This document shows positions 18,078 to 28,049 of a stretch of DNA of 64,000 bases, piece after piece. Position numbers and translations under genes: made by a program. The notes below the pieces were generated by a model. That model was not told the DNA's origin. It saw nothing but the letters and a program-made list of their open reading frames with translations, and did not search any database. Origin of the DNA: JBCBSK01 sp965250105 (lineage in GTDB: Bacteria; Pseudomonadota; Alphaproteobacteria; Rhizobiales; Tepidamorphaceae). The first letter of the stretch is position 1, and every line of letters begins with the position of its first letter. The DNA is taken from positions 1,488,001 through 1,552,000 of the forward strand of contig OZ252290.1 of the NCBI GenBank assembly GCA_965250105.1, written 5' to 3'.

Positions 18078-20882
18078 ATGCTCGGTCTGGGCGCGATCAC
18101 GAGCAAGTTGTTCGGCAAGTCGAACGACCGGGTCATCAGGAAATTTCACGGCAAGGTCGAGGCGATCAATGCGCTCGAAGCCGACATCGAGGCGCTGACC
18201 GACGACGAGCTTCGGGCGCGCACCGAGGATTTCCGCGCCCAGGTGGCGAATGGCGCGTCCCTCGACGATCTCCTGGTCCCGGCCTTCGCCACCGTGCGCG
18301 AGGCGGCCAAGCGCGTCCTCGGCCAGCGCCATTTCGACGTCCAGCTCATCGGCGGCATGGTGCTGCACATGGGCAAGATCTCGGAAATGAAGACCGGCGA
18401 GGGCAAGACGCTGGTCGCCACGCTCGCCGCCTATCTCAACGCCCTGTCGGGCAAGGGTGTGCATGTCGTCACCGTCAACGACTATCTCGCCCAGCGCGAC
18501 GCCGCCTGGATGGGCCAGATCTACAACTTCCTCGGCCTGACAACGGGCTGCATCGTGCACGGCCTCGATGACGTCGAGCGCAAGGCGCAATATGCCTGCG
18601 ACGTCACCTACGGCACCAATAACGAACTCGGCTTCGACTATCTGCGCGACAATATGAAATACGACCTCGCGCAGATGGTGCAGCGGGGTCACAATTTCGC
18701 GATCGTCGACGAGGTGGATTCGATCCTGGTCGACGAAGCGCGCACGCCGCTGATCATTTCCGGCCCGACCGAGGACCGATCCGAACTCTACAACACCGTC
18801 GACACGGTGATCCCGCATCTCAGCGAGGAGCATTTCGAGCTCGACGAGAAACAGCGCACCGCCGTCCTGACCGAAGAGGGCAACGAATTCGTCGAACAGA
18901 AGCTCGTCGAGGCGGGCCTGATGACCGGCTCGCTCTACGACATCGAGAACGTCACCTTCGTCCACCACGTCAACCAGGCGCTCAAGGCGCACAAGCTGTT
19001 CCTGCGCGACAAGGACTATATCGTGCGCAACGGCATGGTGGTGATCATCGACGAGTTCACCGGCCGCATGATGGAAGGCCGGCGCTTCTCCGAAGGCCTG
19101 CACCAGGCGCTCGAAGCCAAGGAACACGTCAAGATCCAGCCGGAAAACGTGACGCTGGCCTCGATCACCTTCCAGAACTATTTCCGGCTCTACGACAAGC
19201 TGTCGGGCATGACCGGCACGGCGGCCACCGAGGCCGAGGAATTCGCCGACATCTACGGCCTCGAAGTGATCGAGATCCCGACCAACATCCCCGTCGCCCG
19301 GATCGACGACGACGATGAGGTCTACCGGACCTTCGAGGAGAAGTATCAGGCGATCATCAAGCTGATCGAGGACTGCAAGGCGCGCGGCCAGCCGGTCCTG
19401 GTCGGCACGACGTCGATCGAGAAATCGGAACTGCTCGCCGACCGGCTCCAGAAGGACGGCTTCAAGCAGAAGGACTTCAACGATCCCGACGCCTTCAAAT
19501 CGCTCTATGACGGCGATCAGGGCACGGAAGCCGAAAAGGTCTTCGCGGTCCTGAACGCGCGTTTCCACGAGCAGGAAGCGCAGATCGTCGCCCAGGCCGG
19601 CGTGCCCGGCGCGATCACGATCGCCACCAACATGGCCGGGCGCGGCACCGACATCCAGCTCGGCGGCAATGCCGACATGCGCATCGCCCATGAGATCGGC
19701 GACATGGCGGAGGGGCCCGAGCGCGACACCCGCGAAACCGAGATCCGAGGCGAGATCGAGCGGCTGAAACAGGTCGCCAAGGACGCCGGCGGCCTCTGCG
19801 TCATCGCCACCGAACGCCATGAGAGCCGGCGCATCGACAACCAGCTGCGCGGCCGTTCGGGCCGTCAGGGCGATCCCGGCCGGTCGCGCTTCTTCCTGTC
19901 GCTGCAGGACGATCTGATGCGCATCTTCGGCTCCGACAAGATGGACGGCATGCTGCAGAAACTCGGCCTTCAGGAGGGCGAGGCGATCGTCCATTCCTGG
20001 ATCAACCGGGCGCTCGAAAAGGCGCAGCAGAAGGTCGAAGCGCGCAATTTCGACATCCGCAAGAACCTCCTGAAGTTCGACAACGTCATGAACGACCAGC
20101 GCAAGGCGATCTTCGAGCAGCGGCTCGACCTGATGCGCGACGAGGAGGTCGGCGAAACCGTCAACGACATGCGCCATCAGGTCATCGATGACCTGGTCTC
20201 GACGCATATTCCGGACAAGGCCTATCCCGAACAGTGGGATACGGCGGGCCTTCAGGAACGCGTCAAGGAAGTGTTCGATCTCGACCTGCCCATTCCCGAC
20301 TGGGCGAACGAGGAAGGCATCGCCCATGAGGAGATCAATGACCGGCTGAAGACCGAGGCCGACACGGTGTTCGCCCGCAAGGTCGCCGATTTCTCGCCGG
20401 ACGTGATGCGCCGGATCGAAAAGGCGGTGCTGCTACAGACCCTCGACAGCCTGTGGCGCGAGCATCTTCTGATGCTCGAACACCTGCGCAGCGTCGTCGG
20501 CTTTCGCGGCTATGCCCAGCGCGACCCGCTGAACGAATACAAGACCGAAGCCTTCGAGCTGTTCGAGAGCCTGCTCGACCGGCTGCGCGAACAGGTGACA
20601 GGCCAGCTGATGCGGGTGCAGCTCGTGCGCGAGCCCGCGCCGATGCCCGACGTGCCGCCGATGACCGCCCATCACCTCGACCCGATGTCGGGCGAGGATG
20701 AAATGGCGCTCGCCGATGCAGAACTGGCGCTGGCCGGCGATGCACCGCCGGCGCGGCGCGCGGGCGCCGCGGTGGCCCGCAATCCCGAAGACCCCAATAG
20801 CTGGGGCAAGGTCGGTCGCAACGAGCCGTGTCCTTGCGGATCTGGCAAGAAGTTCAAGCACTGCCACGGCAAATACGACTGA
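18078..20882 (+). CDS. secA: Protein translocase ATPase SecA
   Basis: SecA drives preproteins through SecYEG. The 934-residue protein has every family landmark: the Walker A region [13 protein letters not shown], the DEAD-type [21 protein letters not shown], the preprotein-binding domain with [18 protein letters not shown], the second nucleotide-binding fold with [15 protein letters not shown] and [17 protein letters not shown], and a C-terminal zinc tail [14 protein letters not shown]. It also has the long insert typical of alphaproteobacterial SecA between [10 protein letters not shown] and [18 protein letters not shown] lies about ten bases before the ATG. Confidence 0.98.
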   Translation: MLGLGAITSKLFGKSNDRVIRKFHGKVEAINALEADIEALTDDELRARTEDFRAQVANGASLDDLLVPAFATVREAAKRVLGQRHFDVQLIGGMVLHMGKISEMKTGEGKTLVATLAAYLNALSGKGVHVVTVNDYLAQRDAAWMGQIYNFLGLTTGCIVHGLDDVERKAQYACDVTYGTNNELGFDYLRDNMKYDLAQMVQRGHNFAIVDEVDSILVDEARTPLIISGPTEDRSELYNTVDTVIPHLSEEHFELDEKQRTAVLTEEGNEFVEQKLVEAGLMTGSLYDIENVTFVHHVNQALKAHKLFLRDKDYIVRNGMVVIIDEFTGRMMEGRRFSEGLHQALEAKEHVKIQPENVTLASITFQNYFRLYDKLSGMTGTAATEAEEFADIYGLEVIEIPTNIPVARIDDDDEVYRTFEEKYQAIIKLIEDCKARGQPVLVGTTSIEKSELLADRLQKDGFKQKDFNDPDAFKSLYDGDQGTEAEKVFAVLNARFHEQEAQIVAQAGVPGAITIATNMAGRGTDIQLGGNADMRIAHEIGDMAEGPERDTRETEIRGEIERLKQVAKDAGGLCVIATERHESRRIDNQLRGRSGRQGDPGRSRFFLSLQDDLMRIFGSDKMDGMLQKLGLQEGEAIVHSWINRALEKAQQKVEARNFDIRKNLLKFDNVMNDQRKAIFEQRLDLMRDEEVGETVNDMRHQVIDDLVSTHIPDKAYPEQWDTAGLQERVKEVFDLDLPIPDWANEEGIAHEEINDRLKTEADTVFARKVADFSPDVMRRIEKAVLLQTLDSLWREHLLMLEHLRSVVGFRGYAQRDPLNEYKTEAFELFESLLDRLREQVTGQLMRVQLVREPAPMPDVPPMTAHHLDPMSGEDEMALADAELALAGDAPPARRAGAAVARNPEDPNSWGKVGRNEPCPCGSGKKFKHCHGKYD

Positions 20883-20908
20883 TCCCAACCGCTTCCGGGA
20901 GCGCCGTC

Positions 20909-21754
20909 TTGCCCCGCCCACCCGTCGTCACCACCGTCACGGATCTGCGCGCGGCCGTCTCAAGCTGGCGCAAGACCGGCGAGCGGATCGGCCTGGTGCC
21001 GACCATGGGCGCGCTGCATGACGGGCATCTGTCGCTCGTCGACCTGTGCCGGAAGCACGGCGCGCGCGCCATCGTCTCGATCTTCGTCAACCCGGCCCAG
21101 TTCGCGCCGACGGAGGATTTCAACGCCTATCCGCGCGGTCTCGACCGCGATCTAGACGCCCTGTCCGACCGCGCCGATCTCGTCTTCGCGCCGGCCGTCG
21201 CCGAGATCTACCCGCAAGGCTTCGTCACCACGATCCGTCTCGACGGCCCCGCCACGGCGGGCCTCGAAGACGCCGCCCGGCCCGACCATTTCGCCGGCGT
21301 CGCCACCGTCGTCGCCAAGCTCCTGATCCAGGCGGCTCCCGATATCGCGATCTTCGGCGAAAAGGACTTCCAGCAGCTCGCCGTCATCCGCCGCATGACG
21401 CGCGATCTCGACCTGCCGGTCGAGATCGTCGGCGGCCCGACCGTGCGCGAGGCCGACGGGCTGGCGATGAGTTCGCGCAATGTCTATCTCGGCGCCGACG
21501 ATCGCGCGATCGCGCCGACCATCCATGCGGTGCTGCAGGACTGCGCGGCCGCCTTGCGCGCCGGCACGCCGCCGGATACGGCACTCGAGGCGGGGCGCGC
21601 CCGGCTGGCCGAAGCGGGTTTCGAGGTCGACTATCTCGACCTGCGCGACGCGGCCAGCCTGGAACGGCCGGCCCCCGGCCAGGACGGGCCGTGCCGGCTT
21701 CTCGTCGCCGCGCGCCTGGGTAGCACGAGGCTGATCGACAATATCGCCGTGTGA
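20909..21754 (+). CDS. panC: Pantothenate synthetase
   Basis: PanC condenses pantoate and beta-alanine using ATP to give pantothenate. The motifs are textbook: PTMGALHDGHLSL, FVNPAQFAPTEDF, FGEKDFQQLAVIRRM and GPTVREADGLAMSSRNVYL (HIGH/KMSKS-type ATP site). I chose the TTG at 20909 because GGGAG lies eight bases before it and the product is then 281 residues, the usual length. An ATG at 20828 is in frame but would overlap secA by 55 bp and add a non-conserved segment. It follows secA by 26 bp. Confidence 0.95.
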   Translation: MPRPPVVTTVTDLRAAVSSWRKTGERIGLVPTMGALHDGHLSLVDLCRKHGARAIVSIFVNPAQFAPTEDFNAYPRGLDRDLDALSDRADLVFAPAVAEIYPQGFVTTIRLDGPATAGLEDAARPDHFAGVATVVAKLLIQAAPDIAIFGEKDFQQLAVIRRMTRDLDLPVEIVGGPTVREADGLAMSSRNVYLGADDRAIAPTIHAVLQDCAAALRAGTPPDTALEAGRARLAEAGFEVDYLDLRDAASLERPAPGQDGPCRLLVAARLGSTRLIDNIAV

Positions 21755-21820
21755 TATATCGCCGCGCGCGGTCTTGCTCTATCACCTCAGGCCTACGCCA
21801 TCCCACGGGGCCCTTCCGTC

Positions 21821-23071
21821 ATGCCGGCCGTCGTCCCGACCGCGCCGCCCGCCGCCTATCTTGTCGCCGTCCTGCTCGGCATCGGTCAGATCGTCGCCTA
21901 TGGCACGATGTATTATGCCTTCGGCATCCTCGCCGACGACATCGCCGGATCGATCGGGTTCAGCGTCGAGGCGGTCTATGGCGTTTTCTCGCTGGCGCTT
22001 CTGATCGGTGGCCTCTCGGCGCCGCGTTTGGGGCGTCTCCTGGACGAAATGGGCGCGGCCCGGGCCATGGCCGCCGGATCGGCGGTCACCGCGCTGGCCT
22101 TTCTCGGCCTCGGCCTGCCGAGCCCGGCCTGGCTGGTCGTCGGCTGTATCCTGGTGTCGCAGATCGTCTCGACGCTGGTGCAATATGAGGGCGCCTTCGT
22201 GGTCGCGGCCCGGCTGGCGCCCGATCATGCGCGCCGCACCATCACCGGCATCACGCTGATCGGCGGCTTTGCCTCGACCGTGTTCTGGCCGCTGACCGGC
22301 TATCTCGCCGACATCGCGGGCTGGCGCTCGACCATGCTGGTCTTCGCCGGCCTGCATCTCTGCCTGTGCCTGCCGATCCATCTGTGGCTGGCGCGCTTCG
22401 CCGAGGAACGGACGGGCGTTGGCCGGCCGGCATCGACAGCCGCGTCACCTTCGACGCCGACAGGATCGGCGATCGGCGGACCGGTCTCGCCGCCGGGCGG
22501 CAGCGCCACCACCGTCTTCGCGCTGGTGCTGCTCGGCTTCGCGGCGAGCGGCTTTCTGATCGCCGCCATCCATCTCCATCTCATCCGGACGCTCGAAATG
22601 ATCGGCCTCGGCACATCGGCGACCCTGATCGGCGCGCTGCTCGGTCCATTTCAGGTCGTCGGCCGGATCATCGAATTCGCCAGCAGCCATCGGCTGTCGA
22701 TCTTTCTCGTCGCGGTGACCTCGACCGCCGCCATGCCGCTGGCGCTGATGCTGCTCATCGGCGGCGCGCCGGCGCTGTGGGCCGGGCTCGCCTTCGCGCT
22801 GTTCTTCGGTCTCGGCCAGGGGCTGAACTACATCGTGCGCGGCGTCCTGCCGCTGGCGATCTACGGATCCGACCGCCTCGGCGCGATCATGGGCAGGATC
22901 AACGGCGTGCGCATGGTGGTCACCGCCCTGGCGCCGTTCGCCTTCGCGCTCGTCTTCGAGCGGCTCGGCCCGTCTGCGGCCTTGCTCCTGGCGATCATGG
23001 TGGGCATCTTGGCAACCATCGCCTTCGCCGCCCTCGCCTGGATCATGAGGAACAGACCGCATGCCATGTGA
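21821..23071 (+). CDS. Major facilitator superfamily transporter
   Basis: The 416-residue protein has about 12 hydrophobic segments and MFS features: LLIGGLSAPRLGRLLDEMGAARA between helices 2 and 3 (motif A-like), and a central loop with a Pro/Ser/Thr-rich stretch around residues 200-225. The substrate cannot be inferred. The nucleotide cyclase gene begins 28 bp after its stop codon, so the two may be cotranscribed. Confidence 0.85.
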   Translation: MPAVVPTAPPAAYLVAVLLGIGQIVAYGTMYYAFGILADDIAGSIGFSVEAVYGVFSLALLIGGLSAPRLGRLLDEMGAARAMAAGSAVTALAFLGLGLPSPAWLVVGCILVSQIVSTLVQYEGAFVVAARLAPDHARRTITGITLIGGFASTVFWPLTGYLADIAGWRSTMLVFAGLHLCLCLPIHLWLARFAEERTGVGRPASTAASPSTPTGSAIGGPVSPPGGSATTVFALVLLGFAASGFLIAAIHLHLIRTLEMIGLGTSATLIGALLGPFQVVGRIIEFASSHRLSIFLVAVTSTAAMPLALMLLIGGAPALWAGLAFALFFGLGQGLNYIVRGVLPLAIYGSDRLGAIMGRINGVRMVVTALAPFAFALVFERLGPSAALLLAIMVGILATIAFAALAWIMRNRPHAM

Positions 23072-23098
23072 CAGACGTTCTTCCGACGGGGCGCGGCC

Positions 23099-24319
23099 AT
23101 GACGGGGCCGGTCGAGGTGCTGCCGAACGGTTCTCCAAGCCCGATCTCGCATGCCGCCGTCAGCGACTGGCTCGCCGAACAGGCGGTCGGCACGGTGGCG
23201 ATCGGGGATCTGTTCGGCGGCTTGTGCCAGCGCATCCGCAAGGCCGGCCTGCCGCTGAAGCGTGCCTCGATCATCTGGCCGGCGCTGCATCCGCTGGTCA
23301 TGGCGGAAAGCCTGGTGTGGCAGGCGTCGGACGGCGTCGAGCACCAATTGTCCAGCAACCGTTTCGACGGACCCACCGAGGCCTGGCTGAGAAGCCCGTT
23401 CCCCGCCTTGCTCGCCAGCGACGACGACATGATGCGCCGCCGCCTGTCGGGACCCGATCGGCTGACAGACTTTCCCACGCTGGAGGAGCTGGCGGCGGAC
23501 GGGCTGACCGACTACATCGCCACCAAGACGCGCATCGACCTGCCGAGCGTGCGCGGCGGCACGACGGGCATGCTGGCGAGCTGGGCCACGGACCGGCCGG
23601 ACGGCTTCACCCAGCACGAGATCGATGTCCTGATCCATGTGCAGCGCCACTTCGCCATCGCCTTCCGCACCTCGGTATTGAGCGGGATCCTGCGCACTGT
23701 CTGCGATGTCTATCTCGGCCCCACGGCCGGCAGCCGCGTGCTCAACGGCGCGATCCGGCGCGGCGACGGCGAGACGATCACGGCCGTCGTCTGGTATTCC
23801 GACCTGCGCGGCTCGACCACCATGGCCGAGACGATGACGCGCGACGGCTACCTCGCCACGCTGAACCGCTATTTCGAATGCACCGCCGGCGCGGTGTCGG
23901 ACGCCGGCGGCGAGGTCCTGTCCTTCATCGGCGACGCCGTGCTGGCGATCTTCCCCTATGACACGGCCGCCGGGCGCGACGCGGCCGCCCGCAAGGCCGT
24001 GGCGGCGACCCGCGACGCGCTTCACCGCCGCGACGCGACCAATGCCATCGTCAACTTGCCGATCACCTTCGGCATCGGCATCCACCACGGCAAGGTGATG
24101 TTCGGCAATATCGGCGTGCCCGACCGGCTGAGCTTTTCGGTGATCGGCCCGACCGTGAACGAGGTCGCCCGTCTCGAAGCGCTGACCAAGACGCTCGACA
24201 CGCCCGTCGCGACATCGGCGACCTTCGCGGCCCTCGTCCCCGAGGCCTGGCGCCCCTGCGGCCGGCATGCCTTGCGCGGCATCGCCGAGCCGGTCGACAT
24301 CTACATCTGGGCCGAATGA
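23099..24319 (+). CDS. Class III adenylate/guanylate cyclase
   Basis: The C-terminal half (about residues 225-405) is a class III cyclase catalytic domain. A metal-binding Asp lies in WYSDLRGSTTMAE, the second metal region is FIGDAVLAIFP, and the transition-state Asn-x3-Arg lies in GPTVNEVARLEAL. The N-terminal half has no signature I can name, but it is of the size and helical look of the sensor-like region found before many rhizobial cyclase domains. No membrane segment is evident, so the protein is probably cytoplasmic. Its stop overlaps the SLC13-type transporter start by 4 bp (ATGA). cAMP is the likely product; cGMP cannot be excluded. Confidence 0.9.
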   Translation: MTGPVEVLPNGSPSPISHAAVSDWLAEQAVGTVAIGDLFGGLCQRIRKAGLPLKRASIIWPALHPLVMAESLVWQASDGVEHQLSSNRFDGPTEAWLRSPFPALLASDDDMMRRRLSGPDRLTDFPTLEELAADGLTDYIATKTRIDLPSVRGGTTGMLASWATDRPDGFTQHEIDVLIHVQRHFAIAFRTSVLSGILRTVCDVYLGPTAGSRVLNGAIRRGDGETITAVVWYSDLRGSTTMAETMTRDGYLATLNRYFECTAGAVSDAGGEVLSFIGDAVLAIFPYDTAAGRDAAARKAVAATRDALHRRDATNAIVNLPITFGIGIHHGKVMFGNIGVPDRLSFSVIGPTVNEVARLEALTKTLDTPVATSATFAALVPEAWRPCGRHALRGIAEPVDIYIWAE

Positions 24320-26088
24320 CGACCGATCAGATTATCCTGTTCGCCCTGTTCGGCGCGGTATTGGCGCTTCTGCTGTGGGGTCGGTTCCGCTACGACCTCG
24401 TGGCGTTTTCCGCCCTCGTCGTGGCTGTTCTGGTGGGCGCCGTCGAGCCCGACCGGGCCTTTCTCGGCTTCGGCCATCCGGCCACGATCATCGTCGCGCT
24501 GGTGCTCGTGGTGTCGGCCGGGTTGATGAATTCCGGCGTCGTCGCCTGGATCACCCGCACCTTCGTGGACGCCAAGAGGCCGCTGCCGCTTCATATCGCC
24601 AGCATGGCCGGTCTCGGTGCCGCGCTGTCGGGCTTCATGAACAACGTCGCCGCGCTGGCGCTCCTGATGCCCGTCGACCTCGAAGCCGCCAAGCGCGCCG
24701 GGCGGTCGGCGGCGCGCACGCTGATGCCGCTTTCCTTCGCGACCATTCTCGGCGGCCTGATCACGTTGATCGGCACGCCGCCCAACATCATCGTCGCCTC
24801 GATCCGCGAAACCCAGCTCGGCGAACCGTTCCACATGTTCGATTTCGCGCCCGTCGGCCTGGCCTGCGCGCTGGCCGGCGTCGCCTTCATCGCGCTCATC
24901 GGCTGGCGGCTCGTGCCGCGCGCCGACGAGGACAACGCGTCCGCCGATCTGCTGGCGCTGACCGGCTATATCGCCGAACTCGCGGTGCCCGAGACCTCGC
25001 CGCTGGTCGGGCGCAAGGTGCGCGATCTCGACGACGACGCCGACGAGGCGGGCGTGCGCGTCCTCGGCCTGATCCGCCGCGGCGAACGGCTGCCGGGGGC
25101 CGCGCGGCGGTCGGAGATCAAGGCCGGCGACCAGCTCGTCGTGGAAGCCGCGCCCGATGCGCTCGACACCTTCGTCGGCCAGATGAAGCTCGGGCTCAGC
25201 GACGAGAAGCGCCACCGCACCGAGGCCGGCTCCGATCTCGGCCTGATCGAGGCCGTGGTGCCGGACGGTTCGCGGCTCGAAGGCCGCAGCGCGCGCTCGA
25301 TGCAGCTGCTCTACCGCTACGGCATCACCGTGCTCGGCATTTCGCGACAGGGCCGGCCGTTCCGCGACCGGATCCGCAATGTCACGCTCGAACCCGGCGA
25401 TCTGCTGCTGCTGCTCGGCCAGCCTGACCGGCTCGACGAGACCGCGAGCGATCTCGGCCTGTTGCCGCTCGCCGAGCGTTCGCGCGACCTGACCCGCTAT
25501 CGCAAGGCGGGGCTGGCGGCCGGCCTGTTCGGCCTCGCCATCCTGCTCGCCAGCATTGGCCTCATGCCGCTGACCATCGCGCTGGCGGCGGTGGTGGTGC
25601 TCTATGTGCTGACCGACATCGTGCCGCTCAGGCGGATCTATGACGAGATCGAATGGCCGGTCGTCGTGCTGCTAGGCTCGATGATCCCGCTTGGCGAGGC
25701 GCTGCATGCCGCCGGCGGCACGGCGCTGATCGCCGGTGCCATCATCGACGTGACCGACGGTTTCCCGGCCTGGGCCATCCTGACCATCCTGCTGGTCGTC
25801 ACCATGACCCTGTCGGACGTCCTAAACAATACCGCGACCACCATCGTGGCGGCCCCCGTCGCCATCGATATCGCCGACAAGCTCGGCACCTCCGCCGACC
25901 CGTTTCTGATGGCGGTGGCGGTCGGCGCGTCCTGCGCCTTCCTGACCCCGATCGGGCACAAGAACAATACGCTGATCCTGGGGCCGGGCGGCTATCGCTT
26001 CGGCGACTACTGGCCGATGGGCCTGCCTCTCGAAGTCGTCGTCACCGCCGTCGCGGTGCCGGCGATCTTAATCTTCTGGCCGTTCTGA
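24316..26088 (+). CDS. SLC13/DASS-type anion permease with two TrkA-C domains
   Basis: The 590-residue membrane protein has a split arrangement: about five N-terminal helices with GFMNNVAALALLMPV and LITLIGTPPNIIVAS, two central cytoplasmic TrkA-C (RCK_C) domains at about residues 210-295 and 300-380, and a C-terminal helix bundle with DVLNNTATTIVAAPVAIDIA and TPIGHKNNTLILGPGGY. Bacterial proteins of this build are usually annotated as SLC13 permeases and may move sulfate, phosphate or dicarboxylates. TrkA-C domains bind small ligands and suggest gating. The overlap with the cyclase gene suggests joint expression. Confidence 0.9.
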   Translation: MTTDQIILFALFGAVLALLLWGRFRYDLVAFSALVVAVLVGAVEPDRAFLGFGHPATIIVALVLVVSAGLMNSGVVAWITRTFVDAKRPLPLHIASMAGLGAALSGFMNNVAALALLMPVDLEAAKRAGRSAARTLMPLSFATILGGLITLIGTPPNIIVASIRETQLGEPFHMFDFAPVGLACALAGVAFIALIGWRLVPRADEDNASADLLALTGYIAELAVPETSPLVGRKVRDLDDDADEAGVRVLGLIRRGERLPGAARRSEIKAGDQLVVEAAPDALDTFVGQMKLGLSDEKRHRTEAGSDLGLIEAVVPDGSRLEGRSARSMQLLYRYGITVLGISRQGRPFRDRIRNVTLEPGDLLLLLGQPDRLDETASDLGLLPLAERSRDLTRYRKAGLAAGLFGLAILLASIGLMPLTIALAAVVVLYVLTDIVPLRRIYDEIEWPVVVLLGSMIPLGEALHAAGGTALIAGAIIDVTDGFPAWAILTILLVVTMTLSDVLNNTATTIVAAPVAIDIADKLGTSADPFLMAVAVGASCAFLTPIGHKNNTLILGPGGYRFGDYWPMGLPLEVVVTAVAVPAILIFWPF

Positions 26089-26171
26089 GGCTAGAACGCG
26101 TCCGGCGAACCAGAGTTCACCGGATAAGGCTCTAGACATCTTGCTGTTTAGGCTGAAGCGTCCGTTCCTTG

Positions 26172-26263
26172 GTGCGCCATTGCCGGACGTATCCCGGCAG
26201 CAATAGGGCACGCGGGCTCGCGTGTCCCTTGGCCCTGCCCCCCGGACAAGCCCGGGGTGACGG
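26172..26263 (-). repeat. Composite dispersed intergenic repeat, copy B
   Basis: Read on the minus strand this is GTCACCCCGGGCTTGTCCGG, then a G-rich run, a variable middle with its own ACACGCGAGCCCGCGTG hairpin, and finally ATTGC...CCGGCAATGGCGCAC. It matches the order and size of copy A at 2028-2124. It fills part of the 302-bp gap between the SLC13-type permease and the L,D-transpeptidase gene; nothing else is evident in that gap. Confidence 0.6.
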
Positions 26264-26390
26264 CGCACGAACCAACACGAACACCCGCCAAACGCTTCCG
26301 CTTAAACGTGGACGAGGCTCATTGATTGATTTCACGCGATTTCAGTTGCGGGTCGGCCGCCGCCCAAGAAACGCGTTAAACCCAGACGTA

Positions 26391-27761
26391 TCAGTCGCGG
26401 AAGATCTTCGCGTCGGGTTCGGCGTCGAAGCGATCGAAGATCGCGAAGGGATCGGCGTTCGGCGTCTCCGAAGCGGCCGCGGTGGCCTCGGCGATCAGGT
26501 CGCCGATCGAGGTGACGCCGCTTGAGGCAAAGCCGCTGACGGGCGCCGTCGCGGGCGCCGCGACCGGCTGTGAGGCGCCGGCGGTGACGAGCGGCTTTTG
26601 CGGCGGCAACACGACCCTGTCGGCGGGTACGGCCATCGTCTCATCAGCCGCCCAATCGGCCGTCGCCGCGGCTTCGGCATCATCATCGCCGCCGAAATCG
26701 ATCAGGCGCGCGAAGAACCCGCCCGCATCGTCGCCGGTGTCGGCCCGATCCGGCTGCATGAAGGCGAACAGCGACGATCCGATGGTCTCGCCCCCGGCGC
26801 CATCGTCTCCGGCGATATCGTCGACCGAGCCCTGCGCCTCGGCCTGGGCCACCATGACCGGCTGGCCGTCGAGCGGCGGCAAGGCGCCGGGCAGCTGGTC
26901 GAGAAGCTCTTCGTTCTGGCGGGCACGGATATCGGCAAGCGCGAGCTGGATCTCGACATGATCCTCCGCCGCCTTCTGCGCCACCGCCATTTCGATCTCG
27001 TCGGGCACGTCGAGCACCGGGCAGGCCGCATTGGGCACGAGGCGGGTGCCTTCTTCGCCGACCGCGTTGAAGACGTAGCGATGCCCGCAGACGGCAACCT
27101 TCGGCGCGCGCCCGGTGACCTCGAAATGGTCGTTGCCTTCCTTCAGGTTCTTCCAGAAATCGATATACTTGTTGTCGTAGTGACGGGCGATGTTTTCCGG
27201 CGTCATGCGGAACGGAAAGGCATGGATCTGGAAATCGCGCTGGCCGCCGCGAAACGCCTCGCGGGCGATCGCGTAGATCTCCTCGATGGGTTCGTCCTCC
27301 ATGGCGTAGCAGCCCGCCGACGAGCAGGCGCCATGCACCATCAGATGCGACCCGGTGCGACCATGGGCCTGGTCGAAGGTGTTCGGAAAGCCCATGTTGA
27401 ACGACAGGTGATAGCTTGAATTCGGGTTCATCTGGGCTGGCGTGACCGAATAGAACCCTTCCGGCGCCTGCCGGTCGCCTTCCTGATGCTTGGGGCCGAG
27501 CGCGCCCGACCAGGCGCAGATCTCATAGGTCTTGAGCAGCGCGAAACGGCCGTCGGCGTCGCGCTTCTTCCAGACCTCGAGCTCGGACTCTTCCTTGAAG
27601 ATGCGGATCAGGATCGGATCGTCCTTATCCATGCCGAGCCGTTCCATCTGATTGGCGGTCTGGAACGGGATAGGCTTGAGATGCTTGGCCGTGGGGTGCG
27701 ACTGGCAGGCGGCGACGGCGAGCGAGACGCCGGCCACGACAAGAGCCGTCCTGAGCTTCAT
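26391..27761 (-). CDS. L,D-transpeptidase family (YafK/DpaA-like) lipoprotein with long C-terminal extension
   Basis: The product starts with a lipoprotein signal (LAVAAC, lipid-anchored Cys19). The YkuD-type catalytic motif His143...Ser-x-Gly-Cys151 lies in MVHGACSSAGCYAME, with PEGFYSV and YHLSFNMGFPNTFD before it, as in the YafK/DpaA branch that hydrolyses peptidoglycan crosslinks to the Braun-type lipoprotein. Beyond about residue 260 there are some 200 residues of acidic, Ala/Pro-rich sequence of unknown function. I used the ATG at 27761 because it opens the signal peptide and follows a G-rich stretch. The total is 456 residues, about twice the catalytic core. Confidence 0.9.
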   Translation of the reverse strand: MKLRTALVVAGVSLAVAACQSHPTAKHLKPIPFQTANQMERLGMDKDDPILIRIFKEESELEVWKKRDADGRFALLKTYEICAWSGALGPKHQEGDRQAPEGFYSVTPAQMNPNSSYHLSFNMGFPNTFDQAHGRTGSHLMVHGACSSAGCYAMEDEPIEEIYAIAREAFRGGQRDFQIHAFPFRMTPENIARHYDNKYIDFWKNLKEGNDHFEVTGRAPKVAVCGHRYVFNAVGEEGTRLVPNAACPVLDVPDEIEMAVAQKAAEDHVEIQLALADIRARQNEELLDQLPGALPPLDGQPVMVAQAEAQGSVDDIAGDDGAGGETIGSSLFAFMQPDRADTGDDAGGFFARLIDFGGDDDAEAAATADWAADETMAVPADRVVLPPQKPLVTAGASQPVAAPATAPVSGFASSGVTSIGDLIAEATAAASETPNADPFAIFDRFDAEPDAKIFRD

Positions 27762-28049
27762 GGAAACCCCACCCTTACCTTGCCTCGCGTCGCCCAACCG
27801 CTGATCCCTGTATCGTGCCATCCGGCATCGATGGGTTCGCGAACTGTCCGACACGCATCACCCCGCACCCAATGCGCCACCCTGGCATGGGCTGGTTACC
27901 CAAAGGTTTCGACCGGGCCGTACAAGTCCGGAGACAATACGCGAAATCCCTTGAAATGCAAGTAGATCGCGGCGCTTGGCCGCATCATCACAGGTTTGTC
28001 AGGCCAGCCGCCGGACGGGCGGTCCGCGCGTCGACGTCGGCGCCCGCGA

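Noticed and set aside
17697..20327. 876-codon open frame on the minus strand
   Set aside because: It is antisense to secA, whose motifs are complete; the translation is rich in Asp/His/Val/Leu blocks of the kind produced by reading GC-rich coding DNA backwards.
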